Source: Asparagopsis taxiformis
Taxonomy: Eukaryota > Rhodophyta > Florideophyceae > Bonnemaisoniales > Bonnemaisoniaceae
Direction of reading: 5' to 3'
Length of the DNA stretch: 64,000 nt
Assembly: GCA_030407315.1 (NCBI GenBank)
Contig: JALQPE010000610.1
Location: 62,001-126,000 of the forward strand
The notes below the pieces were generated by a model, which was not told where the DNA came from, ran no database searches, and saw only the letters and a program-made list of their open reading frames with translations. Within the stretch, counting starts at the first letter, position 1; each line of letters starts with the position of its first letter. Both the position numbers and the translations under genes were made by a program. Below are positions 9,256-18,688 of this stretch, piece after piece.

Positions 9256-10437
9256 TTACAAAATTTCGTTCGCTTGACCGTAGTATCTGTTGACAAACTT
9301 TGACTTGACTGCAGATACATCCGGCCAATCGTTTGCAGGGTAAAACTTAATCAACTTCATATTCTTAATTGCATCGCGTTCCTCCTGGGAGATTGCTTCG
9401 ATGCGCTTTCTTCTCTCCTCCTCCTCTGCCTTGTACTTGAGTTTGGTTGCTTTGACGGCATCGGCGATCGACTTTTTCAGCGATGCAGTATGCTTCTGCG
9501 CATCTAGCTCATTCTCTTCAAGAGTAGTCTCTACAAACTCGTCCGGCTCATCCAACTCATAATCAAACTCGAGCATGAGCGGGGCCTTCACACCCTCTAA
9601 TTCAGCTAAAACCTGCACAACAGTGTCAACTGTCACATCCTCCTCCTCATCCGGTCTGAACAAATAAGGCAGCACATAATCATACTGATGCACGGCAGCC
9701 TCGTTCATATTTCGCAAACGAGCTCTCCGTTCATTGCACTTCAACACATGAACATAAGGCTTGAATTTCCTCGACCTGACATTAGCCGGCGTGTACGCGT
9801 GCCATTCCATGCGCAACTTTGACATGGGCACAATGTCCTCTTCCGCGCGCTGCACCGACTTCAACCCCACAGTAGACGGAGGAGGGACATCTGACACAAC
9901 TGCAACAATGACAGGCACAGGCAAGACGCTACCCTTTGTATCCTTCTCATCCATCATGATAAGCTGCGGTTCGGTACAACCGAAGAGGTGAACTTTCTTG
10001 CCCGCTAAATCGCCTTCCGTAAGCTCTTCATCCAAATGGTCGAAATCCCAGTCGACTTTATACACATCCTTCATCTGTGCCCATTCAGTGCCTGCGAGAT
10101 AAATATCCTTCCAGATTTCGTCATAGATCGGCGCGACGGGCACCCGTTTCCTTGCGGTAGATTTCTTCTTCTGCGCGTCCGGCTTGCTGTCCTTACCGTT
10201 TGCATCCTTTTTCGCGGCCGGGGGCGCGTCAGACGGGTCGGTTTTGCTGGGCTGTTTGACGTCTTTCTTCTTCTCGTCGCGGTGAACGGCATCGGTTTGC
10301 ACGGGCTCTGTCACAGCTGCTGGAGAGGCCTCTTTTGCAGGCGCCTTTCGTTTGAGCGGTACGTCCTGGGCGGGCGGTTTCTCCGCGACGGACACTGCTT
10401 TACCGGAGTTTGCCTTGGTCTTCTTCCTCGGCGGCAT
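9256..10437 (-). CDS. HIT4-like (HEAT INTOLERANT 4) protein
   Basis: A 393-residue protein. Residues 1-100 are Lys/Ala/Pro-rich and probably nuclear-targeted; residues about 105-393 match Arabidopsis HIT4 throughout. Recognised blocks are GTEWAQMKDVYKVDWDFD, a GKKVHLFGCTEPQL segment, VGLKSVQRAEEDIVPMSKLRMEW, NERRARLRNMNE, and the C-terminal KFYPANDWPDVSAVKSKFVN stretch followed by RYYG. In Arabidopsis HIT4 is a chromatin-associated protein needed for heat-induced decondensation of chromocentres and loss of silencing; the biochemical activity is unknown. The role here is inferred by similarity recalled from memory. It lies tail to tail with WDR70 (119 bases) and head to head with the DFRP1-like gene. 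Confidence 0.82.
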   Translation of the reverse strand: MPPRKKTKANSGKAVSVAEKPPAQDVPLKRKAPAKEASPAAVTEPVQTDAVHRDEKKKDVKQPSKTDPSDAPPAAKKDANGKDSKPDAQKKKSTARKRVPVAPIYDEIWKDIYLAGTEWAQMKDVYKVDWDFDHLDEELTEGDLAGKKVHLFGCTEPQLIMMDEKDTKGSVLPVPVIVAVVSDVPPPSTVGLKSVQRAEEDIVPMSKLRMEWHAYTPANVRSRKFKPYVHVLKCNERRARLRNMNEAAVHQYDYVLPYLFRPDEEEDVTVDTVVQVLAELEGVKAPLMLEFDYELDEPDEFVETTLEENELDAQKHTASLKKSIADAVKATKLKYKAEEEERRKRIEAISQEERDAIKNMKLIKFYPANDWPDVSAVKSKFVNRYYGQANEIL

Positions 10438-11317
10438 TGCGGATTGGATGGACGGGGCGGTTGTTGGTGAGCGGGAATTTTTGAAATGGATCGTGCGCGG
10501 GAAACGGACTAGTACCCACGGGAGTGTTTGGTAAAGTGAAACGGTCGGTGCGGTCTAGTCTGGTAAGACAGCGGTGCAGTATCACCGCGCAATCGATCGG
10601 TTTTAATGCCGCATGGAGGATTGATTTTTTGAAATTGCCTTTCTTTTGCGTGGTTGTCATACGTATTATGTGTCGTGCGTATTTTTTTAATGAAAATTTA
10701 TGGAAACAGTTGTTTCCTGATTTTTTGCTCTGACGTGGTGCACATTGGGTGGGATCTCTTCCACTCTGTCCAATCACTGCTTGCCAGTCACAGAACAAAT
10801 CCGACTGTAAACTTGTCATACTTAATTCCCGTTTCACAATTCTCGGTGCACCGTCTCGGCAAGCTCAACAAGCGACCGACCCACTGCACACTCCGCCTCT
10901 CCTCGAGTTAACTCGTCTTTATTGTTTTGCACATCACATGACAACAAAGCGCGATCTGCCCATCAAAATGTACCCTCGAGGGTACCCGAGGGTAGCCATT
11001 TCATTGATTCCGAAAACTCAAGTGCACCCTACCCGCTTCAATTTCAACATGTGCGTACAATTTGTCCACAAATTACATTTGTAATTGAATCCAGTACTCC
11101 AACAAATGCTGCTGCTGTTGCTGCAGCTTTGTTGTCCACGTGTCACTATCCACAATATGAGACGAGCTGACGCATTTTGCTCGCTTTGCAATACCCAAAA
11201 AACATACCATTTCTTTTCAAAGCAAGCACCCATCCACTACGCCCTCTCCCATACAAACCCCATTCATCAACGCAACTCGACTGTCGCCCCACAAGCTCTC
11301 ACTATTTTCTCCGCAAC
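10438..11317. promoter_or_regulatory. shared upstream region of HIT4-like and DFRP1-like genes
   Basis: About 880 bases between divergent starts. Short frames are present but none has a recognisable product. The compound palindrome at 10971-10994 is the only conspicuous element. A short GCTGCTGTTGCTGCAG run lies at about 11109-11126. Confidence 0.5.
10971..10994. promoter_or_regulatory. compound palindrome, copy 1
   Basis: The element contains the perfect palindrome TACCCTCGAGGGTA (10971-10984; with flanking G and C it is a 16-base palindrome). It overlaps GGGTACCC (10980-10987) and a further CGAGGGTA half-site. A copy matching 22 of 24 bases in reverse orientation lies at 25892-25915 in another bidirectional promoter. 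The structure suggests binding of a dimeric or oligomeric regulator to TACCC/GGGTA half-sites. No known factor is assigned. Confidence 0.5.
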
Positions 11318-12085
11318 ATGCCCCCGAAGAAGAAAAAGGCCGAGGAGCAAAAGAAAAAAATCGTTGATGACAAGACCTTTGGCTTGAAGAACAAGAAGAA
11401 GAGCAAGAAAGTGCAACAATACGTCGACACCGTCAAGAAGCAGGCAAGTCAAAAGGTCGATGGTCCCAAAAAGAGAAGCGCCGGCTCCAGCTCAGCTGGT
11501 GCCAGTTCGGCCCGTGTCGCTCAGATGGCCGCTCGACTCGCAGAGCTGGAGATGATGAATCAGCCCGTCAAGGACAAGCCTAAGAAGATCTCCGAGGAGG
11601 AGGCCGAACGTAAACGACGCGAAGAGGAAGAAGAAGCTGAGCGCATTCGAATCGCAAACTTGCCCGTGGAAGATCAAATCGAAGAGGAGCGTGTCAAGTT
11701 GAAAACCCGAACCCCGGTCACCCTTGAGCGCTTCCTCAAATGGAAGCAGGAGAAGCAAAAGGAACAGAAGCTCAAGGACGACGAGTTGCGTGCCGCCGCT
11801 CTCAAGAAAATGTCAAAGGCTGAGCGCTCGCGCGGACAGGGCCTTTCGGGCAGAGAACTGTTCCAGACACGCTCGGATATCTTTGTTGATGATGATGATG
11901 CTGTTGATGAGCCGCTCAAGGCTACGGAGCAACACGTGGGATCGGATGACGAACGCCCAGAACAGAATGGTCGTGATGATCCGTTGGATGCATCGCCTGC
12001 TGATGCAAGCTTGTTCAACTCGGATGAAACACCCGCTTCGCAGACAGAAACTGTCGGCGTGGGAGATGAATCTTTATTTTCTTGA
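11318..12085 (+). CDS. DFRP1/ZC3H15 (Tma46)-like protein lacking CCCH zinc fingers
   Basis: A 255-residue, highly charged protein. The N-terminus (residues 1-36: MPPKKKK, VDDKTFGLKNKKKSKK) and the C-terminal half (about residues 115-190: PVEDQIEEERVKLKT.TPVTLERFLKWK, then LSGRELF) match DRG-family-regulatory protein 1, which stabilises and activates the ribosome-associated GTPase DRG1. Known DFRP1 proteins have two CCCH zinc fingers between these blocks. Here that interval is a Glu/Arg/Lys-rich helix and the protein contains no cysteine, so no finger is possible. The open frame is uninterrupted, so loss by missed splicing is unlikely. The ATG at 11318 follows CAAC and matches the family N-terminus; an upstream in-frame extension is not family-like. 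Confidence 0.85.
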   Translation: MPPKKKKAEEQKKKIVDDKTFGLKNKKKSKKVQQYVDTVKKQASQKVDGPKKRSAGSSSAGASSARVAQMAARLAELEMMNQPVKDKPKKISEEEAERKRREEEEEAERIRIANLPVEDQIEEERVKLKTRTPVTLERFLKWKQEKQKEQKLKDDELRAAALKKMSKAERSRGQGLSGRELFQTRSDIFVDDDDAVDEPLKATEQHVGSDDERPEQNGRDDPLDASPADASLFNSDETPASQTETVGVGDESLFS

Positions 12086-12166
12086 GCAACTTTGTAGAGC
12101 TTTCTGTACAAACATTGTAAAGCGTATCAACAGGTTTTCACAGCTCTACGTATGCTGTGTATGCGT

Positions 12167-14401
12167 CTACGATGTGGGTGGCGCTGGTATCGCCCCAGAT
12201 CGAAGCAGTCGATTCAATTCGCCGCGATACTTGGCTTTTTGTGCATCTTTGGCAAGTGTGTCTAGACTCGCTGTTACTTCCCATACTCGATTCACAGATT
12301 CGCAGCCGTCGAAAATGTCCTGCAAACATGCCGTGAATGCATCTGAAAACTTCTCAACCTTTGCTCTAGAGATTTCTTCTTCGTCAAACTTATTCTTAAG
12401 CAAACCACCTGATATTCGTTGCATACAAAGGAAAATTACTCTCGAACCTATAGAGCTTCTGAATGTAGTCAAGAATGCATCGCGATGCTGCACATGCGAC
12501 CAACTGAATGCATCAAGGAAATGTAAACAATCATGACAATTCGATTCCTGCACCATTTTTGCTACTAGTCTAAACAGCTCAGAGTCTGAATCGTTTTCAG
12601 AGTTGCTACTCATCTTCTTTGATGCAAACACCAGCATTCCCAGATTCTCAAACACTGCCGACATTGCCCGACGCCTTCCGTATACATCAAGTAGTGGTAT
12701 TACAACAGTTAAGTATCGTCTTCCCTTTTCAATGATACACATTGTTGCAAAAAATCGGGTACTCTGTAAAGTCACACTCGATCCCCCCGATTCCTCTACT
12801 CTTTCCGAGAGGTGCAAACTGGACAGAAGAGCCCGACTATGCACATCCAGCGCTTCAGTGCTCTCTCCTCGCACGATGTCATGGATCATTGCAATAGTAT
12901 CATACCCCTTTTCGATCTCCAGTCTCACATGTACCCGTTCATCTTCTCGCAAGGATTTCTGCGGCGCATCTTCATTGGACTCCCGTTTTTCCAACAGATT
13001 GAAGTCCATGACACGACGGGGGGCCCTCGGGTTCCATGCCTGCAGCGTCCCAAGAGCATTTGCAAGCGCCTTCATATTCTGCGTCGAATGTGGTGGAGAT
13101 GAGGCAAGCGAGTGATTAGTACTATCACTGCCTCGGCTGATCTTCGGACTGCGAATCGAAATTGAGATGGAGCCATGTGAGCGCTGTTGCGATCGTATCC
13201 GCATGTCCTGAACCCTTTCAGCGATATCGGAAAAAATATCCTGTCCGCCCATCTTTTCCTTCTTTCGTAGTATAGAGTTGTAGTAATCATCCTTGTACAC
13301 TACGGAAGACTCAAGTTGCCGAAGATGAACACGGAAAACAAGTTCCTGATCTCTATCAGTCATAGACTCGAGGCGGCGATTTGTTCTCGGTTGGGCCTTT
13401 CTTTCTTCATTGACAACGGCTGGCAATACATTGAATTGGCTGTATTCTTGCCTACCTGGTTTTCTCGGACCCAAACCAGCCTCTGCCATCTGGCGTTCTA
13501 TTTCCACCATTCGCGCCGCCTTCTCCACAAACGTAGCATTGGGGGAATGCACCTGTGTATAATTTTGTGTTGGTCTTGTGAGCCCGTGATCGCCTGGCAT
13601 TTTTGCGTTTGTCGCACCTTGGATATCGGTGGAGCGCTCTCTATAGGGGGAGCCACCATTAGCCATTACTGGGCTTTGCGAAAATACACTGGCTTCAGAG
13701 GCGCGGAGTTGACCGTCTGGGTACGATGTGTTGCCAGTGCGCGGATCTACCATCGCAGCATTCTGCTGCATTAGCTGCTGGTTCTGGTGCCATGCGAGCA
13801 TCTGGATCTGTCGAACGCGATTGTAATGGTCATTCAAGATCATCTGACGGGTGGCGTTTTGATGTTGGTCAAACTTCTTGCGGTCAAACGTTATACCAGC
13901 TTGTTGGGCACGTTGTGCTTCCAAAAACTGATGCTCAACAGTTTCTTGATGTCGACGGAGTAGCAACTGTGTTTGCTGCTCCTGGTACGCAATCATAGTT
14001 CTTTCATACTCTGATATATGGGGCAGTTGGGGCTGTAGGGAAGGGTTAGAGTGAAGAGGATGTTGCTGTGGGGAAGTTTGCAATTGAGGTGTCGTGATAG
14101 GTGGTTGCCCAAAGGCGCCATGAGGGGATTGATGAGAAGGGTGGGCAAGATTTTGGAGCGGTTGCTTTGAAATAGTCGGACTGCCGTTCTGTAGTTGAGC
14201 TTGGAGTCGAGAGCGTTGAATAATTCCCTTTTCTGCCTCGATTTTGCTGGACAGGGAAGCATGTCCTGGTTTCCACAACGCATCTGATGCTTCATCGCCT
14301 GCTTTCACGTCGCCTATGTCGCCGAAAGTGAGATCATTTGCTGCATCCTCCTCCTCCTCATTGTCCGGGACTGTTATGTTGTCGAAGTAATTTTCATCCA
14401 T
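12167..14401 (-). CDS. PAT1: Pat1 mRNA-decapping activator
   Basis: A 744-residue protein resembling Pat1/PatL1, which links deadenylated mRNA to the Dhh1 helicase, Lsm1-7 ring and Dcp2 in cytoplasmic P-bodies. The acidic N-terminus has FDNITVPDNEEEED and NDLTFGDIGD, like the Pat1 Dhh1-binding start. Residues about 60-300 are Gln/Pro/Asn-rich. The middle has MTDRDQELVFRVHLRQLESS followed by DDYYNSIL, the Pat1 signature segment, and the remainder is helical like the Pat-C domain. Length is normal for the family. It converges with the DFRP1-like gene at 81 bases and is divergent from eIF2A, so two translation or mRNA-fate genes share one upstream region. Confidence 0.83.
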   Translation of the reverse strand: MDENYFDNITVPDNEEEEDAANDLTFGDIGDVKAGDEASDALWKPGHASLSSKIEAEKGIIQRSRLQAQLQNGSPTISKQPLQNLAHPSHQSPHGAFGQPPITTPQLQTSPQQHPLHSNPSLQPQLPHISEYERTMIAYQEQQTQLLLRRHQETVEHQFLEAQRAQQAGITFDRKKFDQHQNATRQMILNDHYNRVRQIQMLAWHQNQQLMQQNAAMVDPRTGNTSYPDGQLRASEASVFSQSPVMANGGSPYRERSTDIQGATNAKMPGDHGLTRPTQNYTQVHSPNATFVEKAARMVEIERQMAEAGLGPRKPGRQEYSQFNVLPAVVNEERKAQPRTNRRLESMTDRDQELVFRVHLRQLESSVVYKDDYYNSILRKKEKMGGQDIFSDIAERVQDMRIRSQQRSHGSISISIRSPKISRGSDSTNHSLASSPPHSTQNMKALANALGTLQAWNPRAPRRVMDFNLLEKRESNEDAPQKSLREDERVHVRLEIEKGYDTIAMIHDIVRGESTEALDVHSRALLSSLHLSERVEESGGSSVTLQSTRFFATMCIIEKGRRYLTVVIPLLDVYGRRRAMSAVFENLGMLVFASKKMSSNSENDSDSELFRLVAKMVQESNCHDCLHFLDAFSWSHVQHRDAFLTTFRSSIGSRVIFLCMQRISGGLLKNKFDEEEISRAKVEKFSDAFTACLQDIFDGCESVNRVWEVTASLDTLAKDAQKAKYRGELNRLLRSGAIPAPPTS

Positions 14402-14979
14402 AGTTGTTCAGGCGTTGGAGTGGCACGTAGCGGGATGAGCTACGGCGTCGTAGTAGAGTGCTTGTTGGCTTGTTTCTTGTACTCGTGCAGCACCAGAGTT
14501 GAGGTAGAGACTGTGCTGCGACCTTTCTTGGCTTGCCATGTGATCGTCCGAAAACCATGCCAATTGTGTTCGTAGTTGGATTTCAATCGTGTAAGGACCT
14601 TCCTGGAGCACCTATTTAAGGCTATTAATTACAATTCTTTCCATGTAATTAGTTTGGCGCTTCCGCTCTACAGAGCGGTCCTGCTTATGGGCCTGTGGAC
14701 CACTGCTCAAACCCACCGTCGGCAAACTCACGACAAACCTTATTTGTATCGATCTTGCTTGGCGGCAGTTTAAAGACGTTCTGGTCGGTGCGAACGGAGT
14801 TCAAAGCTTTGCTAGTGTCAAAGCTTAGGGCACTGCCTTTGCATTCTGACGTGGCTTTCAGCGTACGGAGAATGCTTGCGTCACGTCGGTCCCATCCTGA
14901 GCCCTGACTACCTGCAGTATTCAGTTAAGCGGCAACACTGCTCTCCGGATTTGCACTTTGGATCCAAACGAACAGAACA
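14402..14979. promoter_or_regulatory. shared upstream region of PAT1 and eIF2A
   Basis: About 580 bases between divergent starts with no credible gene. A TTTGGCGC octamer at 14653-14660 matches the E2F core consensus TTTSSCGC, but neither neighbour is an expected E2F target. Nothing else stands out. Confidence 0.45.
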
Positions 14980-16878
14980 ATGAATGATTCTCAACAAAAC
15001 ATGCTCGCTGCAGAGCCTCCTCTTGCTGTGCTTGTACGCGAAAAGCATCGCGCATACGTAGCCCCCTTCCCATATCAAGTGGGAACAGAGGGCAAAGAGT
15101 TGCTACCTGAGGCGCGTGAGGCTGAATATTCTCCAACTGGTGAACACTTTGTTTCAATCGAGAGCGAAGATCTTTGTGCTGTTGTCCGTGATGGTTTCAC
15201 AGGTGCCGTTGTTTCGACTTGTGGTGGCTTGAAAGATCCTGATACGCCGCTAAAGATCAACTTTGCGACTTTCTCGCCAAAAGGCACATATTTGCTTACC
15301 TGGTCTCGACCTGTCACGGGTGTTTCTGTCCCCAATCTGGTAGTCTATCGGACAAAGACTGGGGAGAGACTAGCCGCCTTTCATCAGAAAATATTTCATA
15401 TAGAGTTTTGGCCGAGTATCCAGTGGAGTGATGATGAATCCATTGCTGCTCGTTCAGTCACAAACACTATTCATTTCTTCAAGGGCAGTGACCTCGCTGG
15501 TGTCCCGGTAGCAAAACTGGGTATCCCTGGTGTGTCCAAGTTTGCCCTCAGCCATGGTGGTGCACCGTACACCGTTGCGGCGTTTATTCCGGGTACCAAA
15601 GGTGCGCCGGGAAAAATCGCAACATTCAAGCATCCAGATGAAGGTGGAGAGCAACTATCCCAGCGATCGACATTCAGAGCAGATTCTGTGACTTTCAAGT
15701 GGAACTCCAAGGGCACTGCAGTACTTGCCTTGATCAGCACCAATATTGACACAACTGGAAAGAGTTATTATGGTGAGAGCGAGGTTTATTTCATGGATAA
15801 CCTTGGTTTGGTACAGCAGCGTGTTGATCTTCCTCAAGAGGGCCCCACATATGATGCCGCTTGGAGTCCAACTGGTCTAGAGTTTATCATCATTTATGGG
15901 TACATGCCAGCTCGTGCAACCATGTTTAATGACAAATGTGAACCAATCTTCGACTTTGGTACTGGCTCACGCAACACAATCTCGTTTTCACCTCACGGCC
16001 GATTTGTTGCGTTGGCTGGGTTTGGGAATTTGGCAGGTGGTGTAGAGTTCTGGGACAAGAATAAAACGACTTTGGTCGGACGTGCGCAGCTCCCGTGTAC
16101 TACTATGCACAGCTGGTCGCCATGCTCCCGTTACTTTATGGGTGCAACTACCTTCCCTCGCTTGCGAGTAGACAATTGTCTTCGTGTCGCTCGCATTGAT
16201 GGAAAGTTGATCCACGAGCACAAGATGGCAGAGGACTCTGTCCTTCATCAGGCAGTGTTCAGACCGGCATTGCGAGGAGTATTCCCAGACCCGAAGTTCA
16301 CAGTATCAGAAATGGTTGGAGGACCGATGCAGTCACGTGCACCACCTGGGGCTGCCAATGGAGTGGAGAAGAAAAAAACTGGCGTGTATCGTCCTCCCGG
16401 TAGTAGAGGAACTGCCGCGTCCTTTTCACTTCACCAGCATGTCGAAGCAGGAAAAGTTGACAAAGCAGCCTTCTTGACAAGTGGTTCAGGAAATTCGGCT
16501 GCTCCAGCTCGCACAGCTGGTGGGCAGAAAATCGTACCCGGTATGGATCCTGAGCTACTCAATACGGGTCCATCGAAGTCTTCTTTGGCTAAGAAAAAGA
16601 AAAAGGAGAGGGAGCGTAAGATCAAAGAGCAGGCGAAAGCTGAGCCCCCGAAGGTCGAACCGTCAACTACTAGCGTCGATGATATCGACTCTGTGGAGGC
16701 TGCTGGAAAGAAAATTAAGAAGCTCAAGAAGAAGCTTCGAACGATTGAAGTGTTGGAAAACAGTCGAAAGGAAGGGAAGGAGCTGAATCAGGATCAGATT
16801 GATAAGCTCGCTTCGCTGCCAAAACTAAGAGAAGAGCTGTCCAGAGTAGAGAACAAATTAAGTGAGTTATCTGTGTGA
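14980..16878 (+). CDS. EIF2A: eukaryotic translation initiation factor 2A (eIF2A)
   Basis: A 632-residue single-exon protein matching eIF2A, a monomeric beta-propeller factor that binds initiator tRNA and the 40S subunit and supports initiation at some non-AUG or stress-regulated codons. The propeller fills residues about 20-430, with AEYSPTGEHFVSIE, NFATFSPKGTYLLTW, EVYFMDNLG and FSPHGRFVALAGFGNLAGGV typical of the family. The conserved MHSWSPCSRYFMGATTFPRL segment precedes a KKKTGVYRPPGSRG linker. The C-terminal about 100 residues are Lys-rich and helical, as in the region that contacts eIF5B or tRNA. It starts at the first ATG. Confidence 0.93.
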   Translation: MNDSQQNMLAAEPPLAVLVREKHRAYVAPFPYQVGTEGKELLPEAREAEYSPTGEHFVSIESEDLCAVVRDGFTGAVVSTCGGLKDPDTPLKINFATFSPKGTYLLTWSRPVTGVSVPNLVVYRTKTGERLAAFHQKIFHIEFWPSIQWSDDESIAARSVTNTIHFFKGSDLAGVPVAKLGIPGVSKFALSHGGAPYTVAAFIPGTKGAPGKIATFKHPDEGGEQLSQRSTFRADSVTFKWNSKGTAVLALISTNIDTTGKSYYGESEVYFMDNLGLVQQRVDLPQEGPTYDAAWSPTGLEFIIIYGYMPARATMFNDKCEPIFDFGTGSRNTISFSPHGRFVALAGFGNLAGGVEFWDKNKTTLVGRAQLPCTTMHSWSPCSRYFMGATTFPRLRVDNCLRVARIDGKLIHEHKMAEDSVLHQAVFRPALRGVFPDPKFTVSEMVGGPMQSRAPPGAANGVEKKKTGVYRPPGSRGTAASFSLHQHVEAGKVDKAAFLTSGSGNSAAPARTAGGQKIVPGMDPELLNTGPSKSSLAKKKKKERERKIKEQAKAEPPKVEPSTTSVDDIDSVEAAGKKIKKLKKKLRTIEVLENSRKEGKELNQDQIDKLASLPKLREELSRVENKLSELSV

Positions 16879-17033
16879 GTGTAAAGGCAATTTCTTGATA
16901 TACAGTACATGTAGCAATTTTTCCTAAATAGTTGGTGTCGCCCACGTAGGACCGTGTGGTTTCCTTTGGGCACCCAGTTTCACTACTGAGAAGTTCCACT
17001 CACGTTCTTTCAAGGCATTGCCTTGAATGAGCG

Positions 17034-18134
17034 ATGGCCGCGTCGTCGAGAGTTCTCACTCCGCAGCAGCACATTCTCGGCGTCTCTCTCGTCATCCTCG
17101 TTGCCATAATATGGGTCGCATCCTCGGAACTAATTCAGTTTATATTTACATCAGGAGCCGCATATGAGAAGCCCTACGTGCTAACATATTTTTCCACCTC
17201 ACTCTTCAGCATCTATCTACTGGCCTTTCTTCACCCAAACTGGCGTGCACGATTACGCGATCCGCCGCTCTACATTACACCGCAAGATGAAGTCATCCCA
17301 CCAGCGACAGACTTGGAAGAAGGACCAGAACGCTGGAGCGTTCGACAGACAGCGATGATCGGTGCCGCTCTGGCGCCGATCTTTTTCACATCCAATTGGG
17401 TGTATAATCTGGGTCTTGCCTTGACGTCTATAGCCTCTTCAACGACAATAGCCACATTGTCCGGCCTTTTCACTCTGCTGCTCGGCGCCATGGCGGGCGT
17501 GGAACGCTTCTCGTTCGCAAAACTTATCGCAGCAACACTGACGATTATCGGCGTCGCCGTTATCTCCAAATATGACAGCGATAGTGAGCAGAAAAATTCG
17601 TTTGCAGGCGATATAGTATCCGTGTTTGCAGCTTTTCTGTACAGCTGCTACACAACTGCGTTGAAGAAACGCGCAGGGCCTCCCGGCGCTTTGGATACTG
17701 CGATGATGTTTGGGTTTCTTGGTGTGGCTGTGTTTGTGATGGCATGGCCGGGCATTTTATTATTTCATGTTGCCGGGTGGGAAACTTTTGAATGGCCGAG
17801 CTTGCGTGTTATTGGATTGTTATGTTTGAATGCTCTTGTTGGAACGGTATTGTCCGATTTTCTATGGGCGAAAAGTGTTGTGCTGACAACACCACTTATC
17901 GGAACGTTGGCTCTGTCGCTGTGTGTTCCATTCAGTTTGTTTGTAGAATATGTATTCAGAGGGTTCCGATTCACTTTGGTGTATTTCCTGGGTGTTCTTG
18001 CCGTCTTCTCCGGGTTCATCATTGTGAACATTGATGAAGTGGCGGCATCTCGCCGGGCGGCTACATTGGACGAAATTGAACTCGATGAACACGTGGAGGA
18101 ACGGGACCCACTGGGGAACTCGGGCATCTTTTAA
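17034..18134 (+). CDS. SLC35F-type drug/metabolite transporter
   Basis: A 366-residue protein with about ten hydrophobic helices, two EamA-like halves, and a polar C-terminal tail. The first helix region (LGVSLVILVAIIWVASSELIQFIF) followed by EKPYVLTYFSTSLFSIYL, the TSNWVYNLGLALTSIASSTT segment and the LWAKSVVLTTPLIGTLALSL segment match the SLC35F5 branch, which in animals is a vacuolar or endomembrane solute carrier of uncertain substrate. There is a cytosolic loop of about 40 residues after helix 2. The plus-strand neighbour eIF2A ends about 155 bases upstream. Substrate and compartment cannot be inferred. Confidence 0.85.
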   Translation: MAASSRVLTPQQHILGVSLVILVAIIWVASSELIQFIFTSGAAYEKPYVLTYFSTSLFSIYLLAFLHPNWRARLRDPPLYITPQDEVIPPATDLEEGPERWSVRQTAMIGAALAPIFFTSNWVYNLGLALTSIASSTTIATLSGLFTLLLGAMAGVERFSFAKLIAATLTIIGVAVISKYDSDSEQKNSFAGDIVSVFAAFLYSCYTTALKKRAGPPGALDTAMMFGFLGVAVFVMAWPGILLFHVAGWETFEWPSLRVIGLLCLNALVGTVLSDFLWAKSVVLTTPLIGTLALSLCVPFSLFVEYVFRGFRFTLVYFLGVLAVFSGFIIVNIDEVAASRRAATLDEIELDEHVEERDPLGNSGIF

Positions 18135-18688
18135 GATATAGCCCTCTCCTACATGGTGATGATGGTTTGTGTGGCGGTTCTGATCCATTCTCGTGCAAAT
18201 TGTGGTCTTACGTCCTGTTGATTTGATCAGGCGTTTTGATTTTAGGCAACGATTCAGAGTTGAAAGATTCTTACGGCTTTTAAGCTATGTATGCATGAAC
18301 CCCGAGATTTGTGGTATTTACATCGGGTGCTTCCTTCATTTTGAACAAGAGCAAGAGAGCAGATGTATAGAACAAATCAATCTAGAATAGCTCAAGGTAT
18401 AAGTTATATGAAACGAAAACCAACGATCTGTGGATATGCGATTAGCATGCTAGCCTTAGATCACAGAGCACACTAATCCGCGTTTCAGATCACTGCAGGA
18501 ATCATTGTAAACAAGGTTCTCTGTGTTCTTTTGGAAACATCGAGGGAGGATGTCCGAGTCACTGTGGAAAACCTGTGTGCGGCCTAGCAAAGATTCCCGA
18601 GATAAAATTTCTCACAAAATCTGTTTTCTCCAGCCTGGAATCTTTCGCAGCAGCATCGCGTTCATACAATAATTGTCCTCTTTCCAGA
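18135..18688. other. intergenic region
   Basis: About 550 bases between two plus-strand genes. An in-frame GTG at 18575 would extend the downstream oxygenase by 38 residues but is not an ATG. A CTAGCC/TTAGATCA-containing AT-rich stretch is present; no further feature is seen. Confidence 0.45.
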
